A stretch of 64,000 nt of DNA from Variovorax guangxiensis (GCF_003952165.1 NZ_RXFT01000008.1:62001-126000), one strand, 5' to 3'; shown: positions 1 to 9,330, counted from the stretch's first letter. Program-made: numbers and translations. The notes: generated from the letters alone by a model not told the origin.

Positions 1-359
1 CCTTCGGCAAGACCGGCGGCACGGCCTTCGGCTTCGCCGTCGATGCGGGCTTCCTTGCGGATGCGCGCGAGATCGGCGAGGTCGATCTTGGGTGCGGGCG
101 GCGGCGGTGGCGGCGCGGTGTTCCGGCGTTCGGCCGCCGTCTTGCGGGCGGCGGGTGAGGGCGTGCGAGGGCTGCCGTCGATGGTGCCCATTTCCCAGCG
201 CTCCCATGCCGAGAGCGCGGGCGGGCTGGGCGGCGTGCGCTCGGTCCTCGGCCCGCCGGCAGCGTGGCGTGCGGCGGCGTGGATGGCTGCGAGCCGCTCG
301 CGCGATTCGCCGAAGCCGCCGAAGCCGCCGAAGTTGCCGTTGGAATCAGACGAACTCAT
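1..359 (-). CDS. fliH: Flagellar assembly protein FliH, N-terminal part (partial)
   Basis: FliH is the cytoplasmic regulator of the flagellar export ATPase FliI and tethers FliI to the export gate and C ring. The visible 119 residues begin MSSSDSNGNF, contain the family's N-terminal tryptophan motif (WERWE, residues 52-56, the part that contacts FlhA or FliN in studied systems), then a Pro-rich linker and the start of a charged helix rich in Ala, Glu and Arg. The rest lies beyond the left edge. Its ATG overlaps the end of fliG by 14 bases, so translation is probably coupled in a fliF-fliG-fliH operon. The call rests on position and the tryptophan motif. Confidence 0.85.
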   Translation of the reverse strand, partial: MSSSDSNGNFGGFGGFGESRERLAAIHAAARHAAGGPRTERTPPSPPALSAWERWEMGTIDGSPRTPSPAARKTAAERRNTAPPPPPPAPKIDLADLARIRKEARIDGEAEGRAAGLAE

Positions 360-1344
360 CGGTGCCAGGCGTCGCGATCACGATTTCGCCGGCCTCCGCC
401 AGGCGGCGGGCGACCTGCAGGATGGCCTTCTGCTCGGTTTCGACCTGCGACACGCGCACAGGTCCGCGCAGCTCCATGTCCTCGCGCAGCGTCTCGGCGG
501 CGCGCTGCGACATGTTGTTGAGGAACTTGTCGCGCAGCTCCATCGGCGCGCCCTTGAGGGCGATGATGAGCGAGTCGCTCTCGATGTCCTTGAGCAGGCG
601 CTGGATGCTGCGGTCTTCCAGGCCCAGCAGGTTCTCGAACACGAACATCTCGTCGACGATGCGCTGTGCCAGCGCCTCGTCCTGCTCGCGCACGTGGGCG
701 ATGGCTTCTTCCTCCACGCTGGTGCTCATGAGGTTGACGATCTCGGCCGCGGTGCGCACGCCGCCCAGGCGGCTGCGGCGCAGGCCCTGGCCCGCGAGCA
801 TCTCGGTGAGCACGTCGGTCAGTTCGTTCAGGGCCGAGGGCTGCACGCCGCCGAAGGTGGCCACGCGCATGATCACGTCGTGGCGCAGGCGCGCGGGCAG
901 CTTCTCGAGCACCTCGGAGGCCTTCATGCGGTCCAGGTGCACGAGCAGCGTCGCCAGGATCTGCGGGTGCTCGTCGCGGATGAGCTCGGCCACTTCGCCG
1001 GCCTCGAGCTCGTTGAGCCGCTCGATGCCGCCGTGCGGCTCGTCGGGCTGCAGGATGTCTTCCAGCAGGTTGCTGGCGCGGTCTTCGCCCAGCGCCTTGC
1101 GCAGCACGGCGCGGATGTAGCTGGTCGAGCCCAGGTGCAGTGCCGAGAGCTGCTCGGTCTCGTTGCGGAACTCGGCCAGCACCTCGGCCAGCTCTTCCTT
1201 CGAGACTGAGGTGAGCTTCGACATCGCGAGCCCCAGCGCCTGCACCTCGGAGGTGGGCAGCTGGTGCAGCGCGGCCGCCGCGCGGTCTTCGCCCAGTGCC
1301 ATCAGCAGGATGGCGCTCTTGCGTGTTCCCTGTTCGCTACTCAT
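346..1344 (-). CDS. fliG: Flagellar motor switch protein FliG
   Basis: FliG is the rotor protein that receives torque from MotA and sets rotation direction; it sits on the cytoplasmic face of the FliF MS ring. The 332-residue product has normal length. It has the N-terminal FliF-binding helices (starting KSAILLMALGED), the middle-domain EHPQ motif, and the charged C-terminal torque domain (MFVFENLLGLEDRSIQRLL and a following KDIES helix). Its start ATGA overlaps the fliF stop, and its 3' end overlaps fliH, so the three genes form one operon read leftward. The protein is complete with no missing key region. Confidence 0.97.
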   Translation of the reverse strand: MSSEQGTRKSAILLMALGEDRAAAALHQLPTSEVQALGLAMSKLTSVSKEELAEVLAEFRNETEQLSALHLGSTSYIRAVLRKALGEDRASNLLEDILQPDEPHGGIERLNELEAGEVAELIRDEHPQILATLLVHLDRMKASEVLEKLPARLRHDVIMRVATFGGVQPSALNELTDVLTEMLAGQGLRRSRLGGVRTAAEIVNLMSTSVEEEAIAHVREQDEALAQRIVDEMFVFENLLGLEDRSIQRLLKDIESDSLIIALKGAPMELRDKFLNNMSQRAAETLREDMELRGPVRVSQVETEQKAILQVARRLAEAGEIVIATPGTDEFV

Positions 1345-3076
1345 CGTTGTTCATCCAGTGCTGGATCAGCGCCGCCACAACCTTCGGGTCCTTGTCGGCG
1401 GTCTGGTGGGCGTATTCCATGTCGGCCTTGCGGCGGTTGGCCTCGCGTTCGCGCAGGCTCTCCTCGGCGGAGGGCGTGTTCTCATCCGGTGCGGCAGCGG
1501 CCACCACGGCCGGGGCTTCCGCAGCGGCCGGCGCGGGCGGGGGCGCCAGGTGCTTGCGCATCAGCGGGCGCAGCACCGCGAACCAGGCGAAGAGCGCGAG
1601 CAGCGCGTACAGCAGGTACTGGCCGGCGGTCCTGGCGAGGTCGAGGTTCTCGCGGTCGCGCCAGAACGGCACCTCGGGCGCGGGAGCGTTGTCGGTGTCA
1701 CGGGCGAAGGCGCTGTTCACCACGTTGAGCGAGTCTCCTCGTTCCTGGCTGAAACCCATGGCTTCCTTCGCGAGGTTGCGGATCTGCTCCAGCTCGGCCG
1801 GCGTCAGCGCGCGGCTGGCGGTCTTGCCCGCGGCATCCACCGCGTCGCGGTTGTTCACGACGACGGCGACCGACAGGCGCTTCACGCCGCCGGCGGCCTG
1901 CTGCACGTGGCGGATGGTGCGGTCGAGCTCGTAGTTGGTGGTGGTGTCCTTGCGCGAGCTGCTCGGGCCGGTGGGCGCGGTGCTGGCCGTCGATGCGGTG
2001 GCGGTGCCGGGGGCTCCCGGCGCGCCGGGCGTTCCCGGGGCGGGCGGGGTTCTGGGTGCGTTCGGTGCCCTCGGGCCGGTGATCGGCGCAACGGGATTCA
2101 CCGGCGGCTGGTTCGACAGCGCGCCCGGCACGCCGCCGGGCTGTCCGCCGCCGTGCTGCGACGATTCGCTGCTCTGCTGGCTGCGGATGGCGGCCTGCGC
2201 CGGGTCCTGGTTGGGCTTGTATTTCTCGTCGGTGTGCTCGACCACCGAGAAGTCGATGTCCGCCGCCACCTGCGCGCGCACGTTGTTCGCGCCCACGATG
2301 GGCTGCAGGATCGCCTCGATGCGGCGGATGTAGCCCTGCTCGATCTCCTGCGCGTACTTCAGCTGGCTCACGTCCAGCCCGCGGTCGGCGCCGCGCGCGG
2401 AAGAAAGCAGGTTGCCGCGCTGGTCCACCACGGTCACGCTCTTGGCGTCGAGGTCGGGCACGCTGCTGGAGACCATGTGCACGATGGCGCTGACCTGGCC
2501 CTCGTCGATGCTGCGCCCGCGCGCCAGCGCGAGCACCACGGAGGCCGAGGGCTTCTTCTGTTCGCGCACGAAGAGCGAGGGCTTGGGCAGCGCCAGGTGC
2601 ACCCGGGCCGACTCGATGGCGCCGATGGATTCGATGGAGCGCGCGAGCTCGCCTTCGAGCCCGCGCTGGTAGTTGACCTGCTCGGCGAACTGGCTGGTGC
2701 CGAACTTCTGGTTGTCCATCAATTCGAAGCCCACCCCGCCGGCCTTGGGCAGGCCCTGCGCCGCGAGCTTGAGGCGGGTCTCGGCCACCTTGTCGCCCGC
2801 GATCAGGATCGCGCCGCCGCCGTCGGCGAACTTGTAGGGCACGTTCATCTGCTGCAGCGACGCGATGATCGCGCCGCCGTCGCGGTCCGACACATTGGTG
2901 TAGAGCACCTTGTATTCGGGGCCGCGGCTCCAGAGCATGAACGCGGCCGCGGCGGCCACCAGGGCCGCGCCGCCGATGATCAGCGGCAGCCTCGGCTGCG
3001 CGCGGAGGCGGTCGAGCAGGGCCGGCTGGCCGTCGCCGGACTGGGGCAGCGCGTCCGCGGGCGCAGCCGTGCTCAT
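1337..3076 (-). CDS. fliF: Flagellar MS-ring protein FliF
   Basis: FliF forms the inner-membrane MS ring that houses the export gate and carries the FliG rotor. The 579-residue protein has one N-terminal transmembrane segment (about residues 31-50), a large periplasmic region with ring-building motifs, a Pro/Gly/Ala/Thr-rich insert (about residues 310-370) typical of the variable periplasmic loop, a second membrane segment (about 487-505), and a C-terminal tail ending in a helix (PKVVAALIQHWMN) that binds FliG. It is the first gene of the leftward fliFGH operon and is divergent from fliE. Its stop overlaps the fliG start by a few bases. Confidence 0.97.
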   Translation of the reverse strand: MSTAAPADALPQSGDGQPALLDRLRAQPRLPLIIGGAALVAAAAAFMLWSRGPEYKVLYTNVSDRDGGAIIASLQQMNVPYKFADGGGAILIAGDKVAETRLKLAAQGLPKAGGVGFELMDNQKFGTSQFAEQVNYQRGLEGELARSIESIGAIESARVHLALPKPSLFVREQKKPSASVVLALARGRSIDEGQVSAIVHMVSSSVPDLDAKSVTVVDQRGNLLSSARGADRGLDVSQLKYAQEIEQGYIRRIEAILQPIVGANNVRAQVAADIDFSVVEHTDEKYKPNQDPAQAAIRSQQSSESSQHGGGQPGGVPGALSNQPPVNPVAPITGPRAPNAPRTPPAPGTPGAPGAPGTATASTASTAPTGPSSSRKDTTTNYELDRTIRHVQQAAGGVKRLSVAVVVNNRDAVDAAGKTASRALTPAELEQIRNLAKEAMGFSQERGDSLNVVNSAFARDTDNAPAPEVPFWRDRENLDLARTAGQYLLYALLALFAWFAVLRPLMRKHLAPPPAPAAAEAPAVVAAAAPDENTPSAEESLREREANRRKADMEYAHQTADKDPKVVAALIQHWMNNDE

Positions 3077-3250
3077 GGGCGCGCCCTCGTCGCGGCCATG
3101 GCCATGGTGGGAGAGGAATTTCGGTTTAGAGATTTCATTCCGGGTGGCCGGTGATGTCGTCCGCGGCCTGTTCGTTTCGCGGACGATTGTCAGCAGTCAC
3201 CCGGAATTCGAATGGCCGAACAGCCGGGGTTTTCGCCCTCAGTTGCGCGC

Positions 3251-3278
3251 TTGAATCGGGGTCTTCCCTTGATACGCT
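3251..3278 (+). promoter_or_regulatory. Possible sigma-70-type promoter for fliE
   Basis: The 282-bp fliF/fliE divergent spacer holds a TTGAAT -35-like box at 3251-3256 and, after 16 bases, a weak TACGCT -10-like box at 3273-3278, about 80 bases before fliE. In FlhDC systems such class II promoters are weak and need FlhDC. I see no clear FlhDC box and no sigma-28 motif in this spacer, so the assignment is tentative. Confidence 0.25.
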
Positions 3279-3358
3279 GCAAGCCAGCCGGAGGGCCCTG
3301 GTCCCTCCGTGTCAAGTCACGCAGAAGTGTTCAGACAAACAAGAGGAAGAGGATCACC

Positions 3359-3676
3359 ATGTCCATCAGCGCCATCGAATCGGTCCTGCAGCAGATGCGG
3401 GCCACCGCGGTCCAGACGGGCATCGCGCCGCAGACGGCAGCCCCGGCCGAAGCCGGCGGCTTCGCGGCCGAACTCAAGCGCTCGCTCGCCAACATCAGCG
3501 GCGCCCAGCAGCAGGCCTATGCGCAGGCCGAGTCCTTCGAGCTGGGCAAGCCCGGCGTCGCGCTGAACGACGTGATGGTCGACATGCAGAAGGCGAACGT
3601 CGCGTTCCAGACCGGGCTGCAGGTTCGCAACCGGCTCGTGACCGCCTACCAGGAAGTGATGAACCTGCAGGCTTGA
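3359..3676 (+). CDS. fliE: Flagellar hook-basal body protein FliE
   Basis: FliE is a small export substrate that joins the MS ring to the rod. The ATG at 3359 was chosen because it follows a purine-rich Shine-Dalgarno run (AGAGGAAGAGGA) and gives a 105-residue protein, the usual FliE size; longer readings upstream are non-homologous. The C-terminal half (ALNDVMVDMQKANVAFQTG, then VRNRLVTAYQEVMNLQ) is the conserved FliE signature. It is transcribed away from fliF and stands alone before the fliC promoter. Confidence 0.95.
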   Translation: MSISAIESVLQQMRATAVQTGIAPQTAAPAEAGGFAAELKRSLANISGAQQQAYAQAESFELGKPGVALNDVMVDMQKANVAFQTGLQVRNRLVTAYQEVMNLQA

Positions 3677-3729
3677 GGGGTGAACGGGTGATGTGGAGAG
3701 GGGCGCGCAACTTTTTCGTGCATGCCCCC

Positions 3730-3756
3730 TAAAGGTTCGCAGGGCCCCGCCGATAA
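3730..3756 (+). promoter_or_regulatory. Sigma-28 (FliA) promoter of fliC
   Basis: The sequence TAAAGGTT (3730-3737), an 11-base spacer and GCCGATAA (3749-3756) match the sigma-28 consensus TAAAGTTT-N11-GCCGATAA at 15 of 16 positions. It lies 100 bases upstream of the fliC start, giving a long leader. The cognate sigma factor gene fliA is in this same window at 26.9 kb. Confidence 0.93.
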
Positions 3757-3855
3757 CCAAGTCAACGATGGCTTGAGTCTCTAAGTGGAAGCGGGTCCAG
3801 CGTTACGGCCAAAAGCCGGAGTCCACAACCTTTTTTCATCAATCAGGAGTCGAAC

Positions 3856-5145
3856 ATGGCGCAAGTCATCAACACGAACAGCCTCTCTCTCGTCACGCAG
3901 AACAACCTCAACAAGTCGCAGGCGTCGCTGAACAGCGCGATCCAGCGCCTGTCTTCGGGCCTGCGTATCAACAGTGCCAAGGACGATGCCGCCGGCCAGG
4001 CCATCGCCAACCGCTTCACGGCCAACATCAAGGGCCTGACGCAAGCTTCGCGCAACGCCAACGACGGCATCTCGCTGGCTCAGACGACCGAAGGCGCGCT
4101 GACCGAAGTCAACAACAACCTGCAGCGCATCCGTGAACTGGCTGTGCAGGCCTCCACCGGCACCAATTCCCCCGGCGACCTGAAGTCGATCCAGGACGAA
4201 ATCGGCCTGCGCCTCGCCGAAATCGACCGTACTTCGGCCCAGACCGACTTCAACGGCGTGAAGGTCCTGTCCGCCGGCGCAAAGCCGCTGACGGTGCAGG
4301 TCGGCGCCAACGACGGCGAGACCATCAAGATCGACCTCAAGCAGATCGACTCGTCGACGCTGGGCCTGTCGGGCTTCTCGGTCAGCAGCAACGCGCTGCC
4401 CGTGAGCGAAGCCATCACGCAGACCAACCTGGGCGCCACGCCCACGGCAGTCGATATGAGCGCCGTCGTGGCCAAGCTCGGCGGCTCTGCCAGCGACTAC
4501 AGCTTGCGCAACGTGCAGACGGCAGCAGGTGCTGCGACCGCCAACTTCGTGGTGAAGGCCGGCAACGACTACTACGCCGCGTCGGTGAACAACACCACCG
4601 GCGCAGTCACGCTGAACGTGGCGGACCTCGAGTTCACCGACCCCAGCAACGGCGTCGCCACGGCAACGGCCCTGGCGAACCAGTTGGTCAAGGTTGGCGT
4701 GGACTCTGCCGGTACGGCCACGGCCTTTGCCACGGTGCAGGGCCGCAACTTCGCCATCGGCGCCGGCGCGCTGGCCAACGGCGGAGCGACCCCGACGGAC
4801 TTCGACAACACCGCCTCCGACATCGTTCTGAGCGGTGCTGGTGCCTCGGCCGAGTTCACCGGCGCAGCTTCCATCAACCCGCTGAAGAAGCTCGACGCTG
4901 CACTCAAGATCGTCGACGACCTGCGCAGCTCGCTGGGTGCGGTGCAGAACCGCTTCGACTCCACCATCGCCAACCTCGGCACCACGGTGACCAACCTGTC
5001 CTCGTCGCGTTCGCGCATCGAAGACGCCGACTATGCGGTCGAAGTGTCGAACATGACGCGCGCCCAGATCCTGCAGCAAGCCGGTACCTCGGTGCTGTCG
5101 CAGGCCAACCAGACCACGCAAGGCGTGCTGTCGCTCCTGCGTTGA
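3856..5145 (+). CDS. fliC: Flagellin FliC
   Basis: This is the filament subunit, exported through the flagellar type III apparatus and polymerised under the FliD cap. The 429-residue protein has a canonical N-terminal D0/D1 region (starts [40 protein letters not shown]) and a C-terminal D1/D0 region ending [15 protein letters not shown]. The central ~150 residues are a Thr/Ala/Gly-rich variable domain. A Shine-Dalgarno AGGAG lies 7 bases before the ATG. It is preceded by a strong sigma-28 promoter. Only one flagellin gene is in the window. Confidence 0.98.
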   Translation: MAQVINTNSLSLVTQNNLNKSQASLNSAIQRLSSGLRINSAKDDAAGQAIANRFTANIKGLTQASRNANDGISLAQTTEGALTEVNNNLQRIRELAVQASTGTNSPGDLKSIQDEIGLRLAEIDRTSAQTDFNGVKVLSAGAKPLTVQVGANDGETIKIDLKQIDSSTLGLSGFSVSSNALPVSEAITQTNLGATPTAVDMSAVVAKLGGSASDYSLRNVQTAAGAATANFVVKAGNDYYAASVNNTTGAVTLNVADLEFTDPSNGVATATALANQLVKVGVDSAGTATAFATVQGRNFAIGAGALANGGATPTDFDNTASDIVLSGAGASAEFTGAASINPLKKLDAALKIVDDLRSSLGAVQNRFDSTIANLGTTVTNLSSSRSRIEDADYAVEVSNMTRAQILQQAGTSVLSQANQTTQGVLSLLR

Positions 5146-5176
5146 TCGAAGGAGCCTAGCCAGAAGTGAAAGAAAT

Positions 5177-5207
5177 GCCGGGGCCCTTCCGCAAGGGCGG
5201 CTCCGGC
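5177..5207 (+). other. Stem-loop 1 in fliC-flaG spacer
   Basis: Left arm 5177-5188 and right arm 5193-5207 pair through a CCGC loop (core CCCTT/AAGGG inside an outer GCCGG/CCGGC). No T-run follows, so it looks more like an mRNA 3'-end stabiliser or partial read-through signal after fliC than a classical terminator. Confidence 0.55.
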
Positions 5208-5245
5208 CGGGGCAGGCCTGTGGCGCGAGCCGCGAGTGCCTGCCT

Positions 5246-5287
5246 TGTCCTCTGCGGCCATGCCCATCGGCGAGGCCGCAGAGGACA
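5246..5287 (+). other. Stem-loop 2 in fliC-flaG spacer (14-bp perfect arms)
   Basis: TGTCCTCTGCGGCC at 5246-5259 is perfectly complementary to 5274-5287 across a 14-base loop. It sits 26 bases before the flaG start and lacks a T-run. With stem-loop 1 it would separate expression of abundant fliC mRNA from flaG. Confidence 0.65.
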
Positions 5288-5312
5288 GGAAACCCAGCAA
5301 GACAAGGTGGAA

Positions 5313-5675
5313 ATGATGTTGAACCCCGTGCCTGCAAATTCCGCGACGGAAAGCCCTTGGGCGCAGCTGCTTCGCGGCGGCGCCGCGGCTGCGGGCGCGC
5401 GCGGCGCGGTTGCCGACTCGAAGGGCGGCGCCGATGCGAAGGACGAGGCGACGCCGGTGCAGGTCGAGCAGGCGGTGCGCCAGGCGAATGAGGTGCTCGC
5501 GGTGCGCGAGGTCGGTGTGCGCTTCGAGGTCGACAGGGACGCCGAGATGCTGATCGTCAAGGTGGTGGACAGCTCCAGCGGCGAGGTCATCCGCCAGATT
5601 CCCAACGAAGAAGCGGTGCGCATCGCGAAGCTGATGAACGACGGCAACGGCCTGCTGGTGGACCAGGCGGCCTGA
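5313..5675 (+). CDS. flaG: FlaG family flagellar protein
   Basis: FlaG proteins are small cytoplasmic proteins that influence filament length; the mechanism is poorly known. The 120-residue reading from ATG 5313 (ATG 5316 is equally possible; an AAGGTGG motif lies just upstream) keeps the conserved C-terminal FlaG domain: VRFEVDRDAEMLIVKVVD followed by SGEVIRQIPNEEAVRIAKLM. Longer upstream readings run through the fliC-flaG stem-loops and are not credible. It lies between fliC and fliD, its usual place. Confidence 0.9.
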   Translation: MMLNPVPANSATESPWAQLLRGGAAAAGARGAVADSKGGADAKDEATPVQVEQAVRQANEVLAVREVGVRFEVDRDAEMLIVKVVDSSSGEVIRQIPNEEAVRIAKLMNDGNGLLVDQAA

Positions 5676-5733
5676 GACCGCATCGGGCACGCATACACGA
5701 AGCACATCCATCCAGATTCAAGAAAGCATAGAC

Positions 5734-7176
5734 ATGGCAACCATCAGCAGCCTCGGCGTCGGCGCCAATCTCGACCTCGCCTCCCTGCTCACGCAACTCG
5801 AGACCGCCGAGAAGCAGCCCATGGTGGCGCTGCAGGCCAAGGCCAAGAGCTACACGAGCAAGCTGTCGGCCTACGGCACGATCCAAAGCGCGCTCGCCAC
5901 GCTGCAGACGGCCGCCAAGAAACTGGGCGACCCGACGCTGTTCCAGAGCGTGACCGGCACGCCGACGGTCAGCGGCATTCTTTCCGCGACCTCCACGGAT
6001 TCGAGCGCGGCAGGCAACTACACCATCGACGTTTCGCAACTTGCGCAAGCGCAGACCGTGGTCACCGCGGGGCAGGCCAGTTCCAAGACCGCGATCGGCA
6101 ACGGCAAGATCACCATCGACTTCGGCGCCATCACCGGCGGCACGCTCGATCCGGCGACCGGCAAGTACACCGGCGCCACCTTCACCGCCGATGCGAGCCA
6201 GCCGGCCAAGTCGATCACCATCGATCCGACCAACAACACGCTCGAAGGCATTCGCAACGCGATCAACGGCGCCAACGCCGGCGTGACGGCCTCCATCGTG
6301 AATGACGGCAGCGGCACGCCCAACCGCCTGGTGCTGACCTCCACGCAGACCGGCGAGAAGTCGAGCATGCGGATCTCGGTCGACGGCGACACGGCGCTGC
6401 AGGGCCTGCTGAACAACGACCCGGCCGGCGCGCAGAACCTGAAGCAGACCTCGGCGGCGCAGAACGCGAAGCTCAACGTCAACGGCATCGACATCACGAG
6501 CTCGACCAACACCGTGAAGGAAGCCATCCAGGGCGCCACGCTGACGCTGGTGAACACCGGCAGGACGGGGCTCTCGATGAAGGAGAACACGGCCAGCGTG
6601 ACAACGGCCATCAACGATTTCGTGAAGGCCTACAACAGCCTGCAGAGCACCGCCAAGACGTTGACCGCATACGACGCCGACACCAAGACCGGTGCCGCGC
6701 TGGTGGGCGACACCACGCTGCGCAACCTGCAGACGCGCATCCGCCAGGCACTCACCACGCCGCAGTCCGGCGGCACGAACGACATGAAGGTGCTGACCGA
6801 GATCGGCGTGTCCTTCCAGAAGGACGGCACCCTGGCCGTGGATTCCGCCAAGCTGGACAAGGCACTGGCCAACAACCTCAAGGGCGTGGCGAACCTGTTC
6901 TCCAGCGCCACCGGCGGCACGGCCGGCTACGGCAAGCAGATCGACGCACTGGTGGACGACGTGACCAAGGGTGCGCTGAAGGTGGCCAGCGACGGCGTGA
7001 CGGCGACGATCAAGGAGCTCGACACGCAGTACGACGCGATGCAGATGCGCGTGGATGCGACGGTGGACCGCTACCGCAAGCAATTCAACCAGCTGGACGT
7101 GCTGATCAACAAACTGAACAACACCAAGAACTACCTCACACAGCAGTTCGAGGCGCTGTCGAGCCAGACCAAGTAA
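5734..7176 (+). CDS. fliD: Flagellar filament cap protein FliD
   Basis: FliD (hook-associated protein 2) forms the pentameric cap at the filament tip that inserts flagellin. The 480-residue protein begins MATISSLGVGANLDLASLL, the FliD N-terminal signature, has the Ala/Thr/Gly-rich central region, and ends with a coiled-coil C terminus (QFNQLDVLINKLNNTKNYL then TQQFEALSSQ). It heads the fliD-fliS-fliT chaperone cluster. The ATG follows AAGAAAG, a modest ribosome-binding site. Confidence 0.97.
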   Translation: MATISSLGVGANLDLASLLTQLETAEKQPMVALQAKAKSYTSKLSAYGTIQSALATLQTAAKKLGDPTLFQSVTGTPTVSGILSATSTDSSAAGNYTIDVSQLAQAQTVVTAGQASSKTAIGNGKITIDFGAITGGTLDPATGKYTGATFTADASQPAKSITIDPTNNTLEGIRNAINGANAGVTASIVNDGSGTPNRLVLTSTQTGEKSSMRISVDGDTALQGLLNNDPAGAQNLKQTSAAQNAKLNVNGIDITSSTNTVKEAIQGATLTLVNTGRTGLSMKENTASVTTAINDFVKAYNSLQSTAKTLTAYDADTKTGAALVGDTTLRNLQTRIRQALTTPQSGGTNDMKVLTEIGVSFQKDGTLAVDSAKLDKALANNLKGVANLFSSATGGTAGYGKQIDALVDDVTKGALKVASDGVTATIKELDTQYDAMQMRVDATVDRYRKQFNQLDVLINKLNNTKNYLTQQFEALSSQTK

Positions 7177-7213
7177 GGCGCGGGACGCGCAAAGAGACCC
7201 GGAGCATCAGCCG

Positions 7214-7633
7214 ATGTACACCCCCCACAACATGCGCACAGGTGCCGGTGCCTACGCGCGCCTCGGTGTCGAGACCAGCGTGATGAGCGCGTCGCCGCAC
7301 CAGCTCATCACGATGCTGTTCGATGGCGCCAAGACCGCCATCGGCATGGCGCGCCACCACATGGCCGCCGGCGACACCGAAGCCAAGGGCAACGCGATCT
7401 CCAAGGCCATCGGCATCGTCGACAACGGCCTGAAGGCCGGGCTCGACGCCCAGGCGGCCGGCGAGGCCGGCGCCGAACTGGTGGCCAACCTGTCGGCGCT
7501 GTACGACTACATCGTGCAGCGGCTGTTCCGCGCCAACCTGCACAACGACGTGCTGGCCCTGGACGAGGCCGACCGGCTGCTCGAGAACGTCGCTTCCGCG
7601 TGGCGGGAGATCGACGACCGGGCTCGTGGCTGA
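7214..7633 (+). CDS. fliS: Flagellin export chaperone FliS
   Basis: FliS binds the C terminus of flagellin in the cytoplasm and keeps it unpolymerised until export. The 139-residue protein shows the family's start (YTPHNMRTGAGAYARLGVET then SASPHQLITMLFDGA) and the helical bundle with the LYDYIVQRLFRANL helix. CGGAG precedes the ATG. It lies 37 bases after fliD, with fliT close behind. Confidence 0.97.
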   Translation: MYTPHNMRTGAGAYARLGVETSVMSASPHQLITMLFDGAKTAIGMARHHMAAGDTEAKGNAISKAIGIVDNGLKAGLDAQAAGEAGAELVANLSALYDYIVQRLFRANLHNDVLALDEADRLLENVASAWREIDDRARG

Positions 7634-7661
7634 AATGCAACCGCAAGAGAAACAGGAAAAC

Positions 7662-7994
7662 ATGGCATTCCGGAGTGAGGTCGTTCATTGCTACGAAGAG
7701 CTGGCCACCGGCATCGCATCGATGCTCGTGCTGGCGCGCGCCAAGGAGTGGGGCCAGCTCCCCGCGCTCGAAGCCCGCTGCTCGGCGATGGTGGAGCGCC
7801 TGAAGGCCATCGAGCCCCACGAGCTGCTGGACGCGACGCAGGTCGAGCATGTGCTCGATCTGCTGGAGCGCATACGTTCCGACCAGGCCGAGGTGTCGGG
7901 GCTCATCAAGCCGCAGCTCGAGAGCCTGATCAGCCGCATGGGATATCTCACGCAGCAGAAGAACCTGGGCAGGGCCTACGGGCCGCCGCACTGA
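7662..7994 (+). CDS. fliT: FliT-like flagellar chaperone
   Basis: In enterobacteria FliT binds FliD and also FlhC, damping class II transcription. This 110-residue, mostly helical protein (MAFRSEVVHCYEELATGIAS and onward) matches FliT in size, helix content and position directly after fliS. The ATG at 7662 was preferred to an upstream GTG at 7626 because AGGA lies 5 bases before it. FliT proteins are weakly conserved, so the name rests partly on position. Confidence 0.75.
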   Translation: MAFRSEVVHCYEELATGIASMLVLARAKEWGQLPALEARCSAMVERLKAIEPHELLDATQVEHVLDLLERIRSDQAEVSGLIKPQLESLISRMGYLTQQKNLGRAYGPPH

Positions 7995-8028
7995 GCGCGG
8001 CTGCCGGACGACCTGAGGAAGCCGCACC

Positions 8029-9330
8029 ATGACTGGACTCGCCGGACTGCTCGACGCGCTGCTGGCCGCAAGGCTCGCGCCGCGGCTGGACGTGCTCGGC
8101 ATCAAGCCCGAGACCACCATCGGCGCGCCCGGGCCGGCGGTGGCGATCGGCAAGGTCGAGAACGATGTCAGGCTGCCTTCCAATGCGGCGCTCGACAGGC
8201 AGATCCCGGGGGCGGCTGCCGGCGGTACTCCCCATGCCGGCTCCGGCGCCCAGCCTTCGATGGAGACGCGGCTGTCGGTGGCGGCGCGCGTCATCGGCGC
8301 GGTGCTGGCCGACCTGCAGGCGCAACCGGGGCCGGTGCGTGGCGCCGTGCCCCTGATGCCGTCGCGCGCGCAGCCGGTGAACGCCGCGGCGCTGGCGGGC
8401 ACGCTGGCGCAGGCTGTGTCGGACAGCGGGCTCTTCTATGAATCGCACCTGGCGTCGTTCACGGTTGGCGGCCGCACGCTCGCGCAGATGAAGCAGGAGC
8501 CGCAGGCGCAGTGGGCCGTGCCGGTGATCGCGAAGACGCAGGCGGGTGCATCGGTCGCGTCGCAGGTGGTGGCTGCCGCATCGACGGCGGCGATCGTCGA
8601 TTCGCCGGATGCACTGCCTTCGCTCGTGGCGCAAGCTCAGGTGCCGGCGGTGCAGGGCGACGGCGCCCGCGCGGTGGGCGTTGCCGCGTCACAGGCGCCG
8701 GTCACAGCCGGGCAGCCGCAGGACGCCGGTGTCTCCTCCTCGCAAGGCAAACCGCAGGCTCTGGAACAGCAAGCTGCGGCGAACGACGCGGCGCGGGTGC
8801 AGGCCGCCTATCGGCAACCCGAGAGCGCATCGCCCGGCGGCGGCTTCGATTCGATGCCCGCGCACCGCGCCAGCGAATCCGCGCGCCAGGCCGACAGCGC
8901 CACGGCCCTGCCGGCATCGCGCGGCGGCGAAGTGATCCACCCCCAGGCCGTCACGCTGGTGCACCAGCAGCTCGATCTGCTGGCCAGCTCGGTCTTCCGC
9001 TGGAACGGCCATGCCTGGCCCGACGTGCCGATGAGCTGGACCGTGGAGGAAGAACAACAGGCCCGGTCCGAGGCGCGCGAGGGCGCGGTTGCTGAAGAAG
9101 AGGGTGCGCGCCGCTGGTCGACCACGGTCTCGCTGGAGCTGCCGAAGCTTGGCGAGGTCGACTTGCGGCTGAGCCTCGACGGCCAGGCCGTGCAGGCGCA
9201 TCTGTTCGCGCGCGAGGCTTCGACCATGGCGCGCCTGCGCGGCGACACCGGCCGGCTCGCGAAGCGTTTCGACGCCGCGGGCCTGCAGCTGCAGCAGGTG
9301 CTGGTCGCCGCGAAGGAGGTTGCCGTATGA
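8029..9330 (+). CDS. fliK: Flagellar hook-length control protein FliK-like
   Basis: FliK measures hook length and triggers the FlhB switch from hook to filament export. The 433-residue protein has a low-complexity Ala/Gln/Ser/Pro-rich first part (to about residue 320) and a C-terminal domain with beta structure (LPKLGEVDLRLSLDGQAVQA) followed by a helix (TGRLAKRFDAAGLQLQQVLV), the FliK C-terminal pattern. Its place directly before an FlhB C-terminal paralogue supports an export-switch role. A second, canonical fliK may lie with fliI/J beyond the left edge, so this could be a FliK paralogue. Its stop overlaps the first 65-bp repeat ATG. Confidence 0.75.
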   Translation: MTGLAGLLDALLAARLAPRLDVLGIKPETTIGAPGPAVAIGKVENDVRLPSNAALDRQIPGAAAGGTPHAGSGAQPSMETRLSVAARVIGAVLADLQAQPGPVRGAVPLMPSRAQPVNAAALAGTLAQAVSDSGLFYESHLASFTVGGRTLAQMKQEPQAQWAVPVIAKTQAGASVASQVVAAASTAAIVDSPDALPSLVAQAQVPAVQGDGARAVGVAASQAPVTAGQPQDAGVSSSQGKPQALEQQAAANDAARVQAAYRQPESASPGGGFDSMPAHRASESARQADSATALPASRGGEVIHPQAVTLVHQQLDLLASSVFRWNGHAWPDVPMSWTVEEEQQARSEAREGAVAEEEGARRWSTTVSLELPKLGEVDLRLSLDGQAVQAHLFAREASTMARLRGDTGRLAKRFDAAGLQLQQVLVAAKEVAV

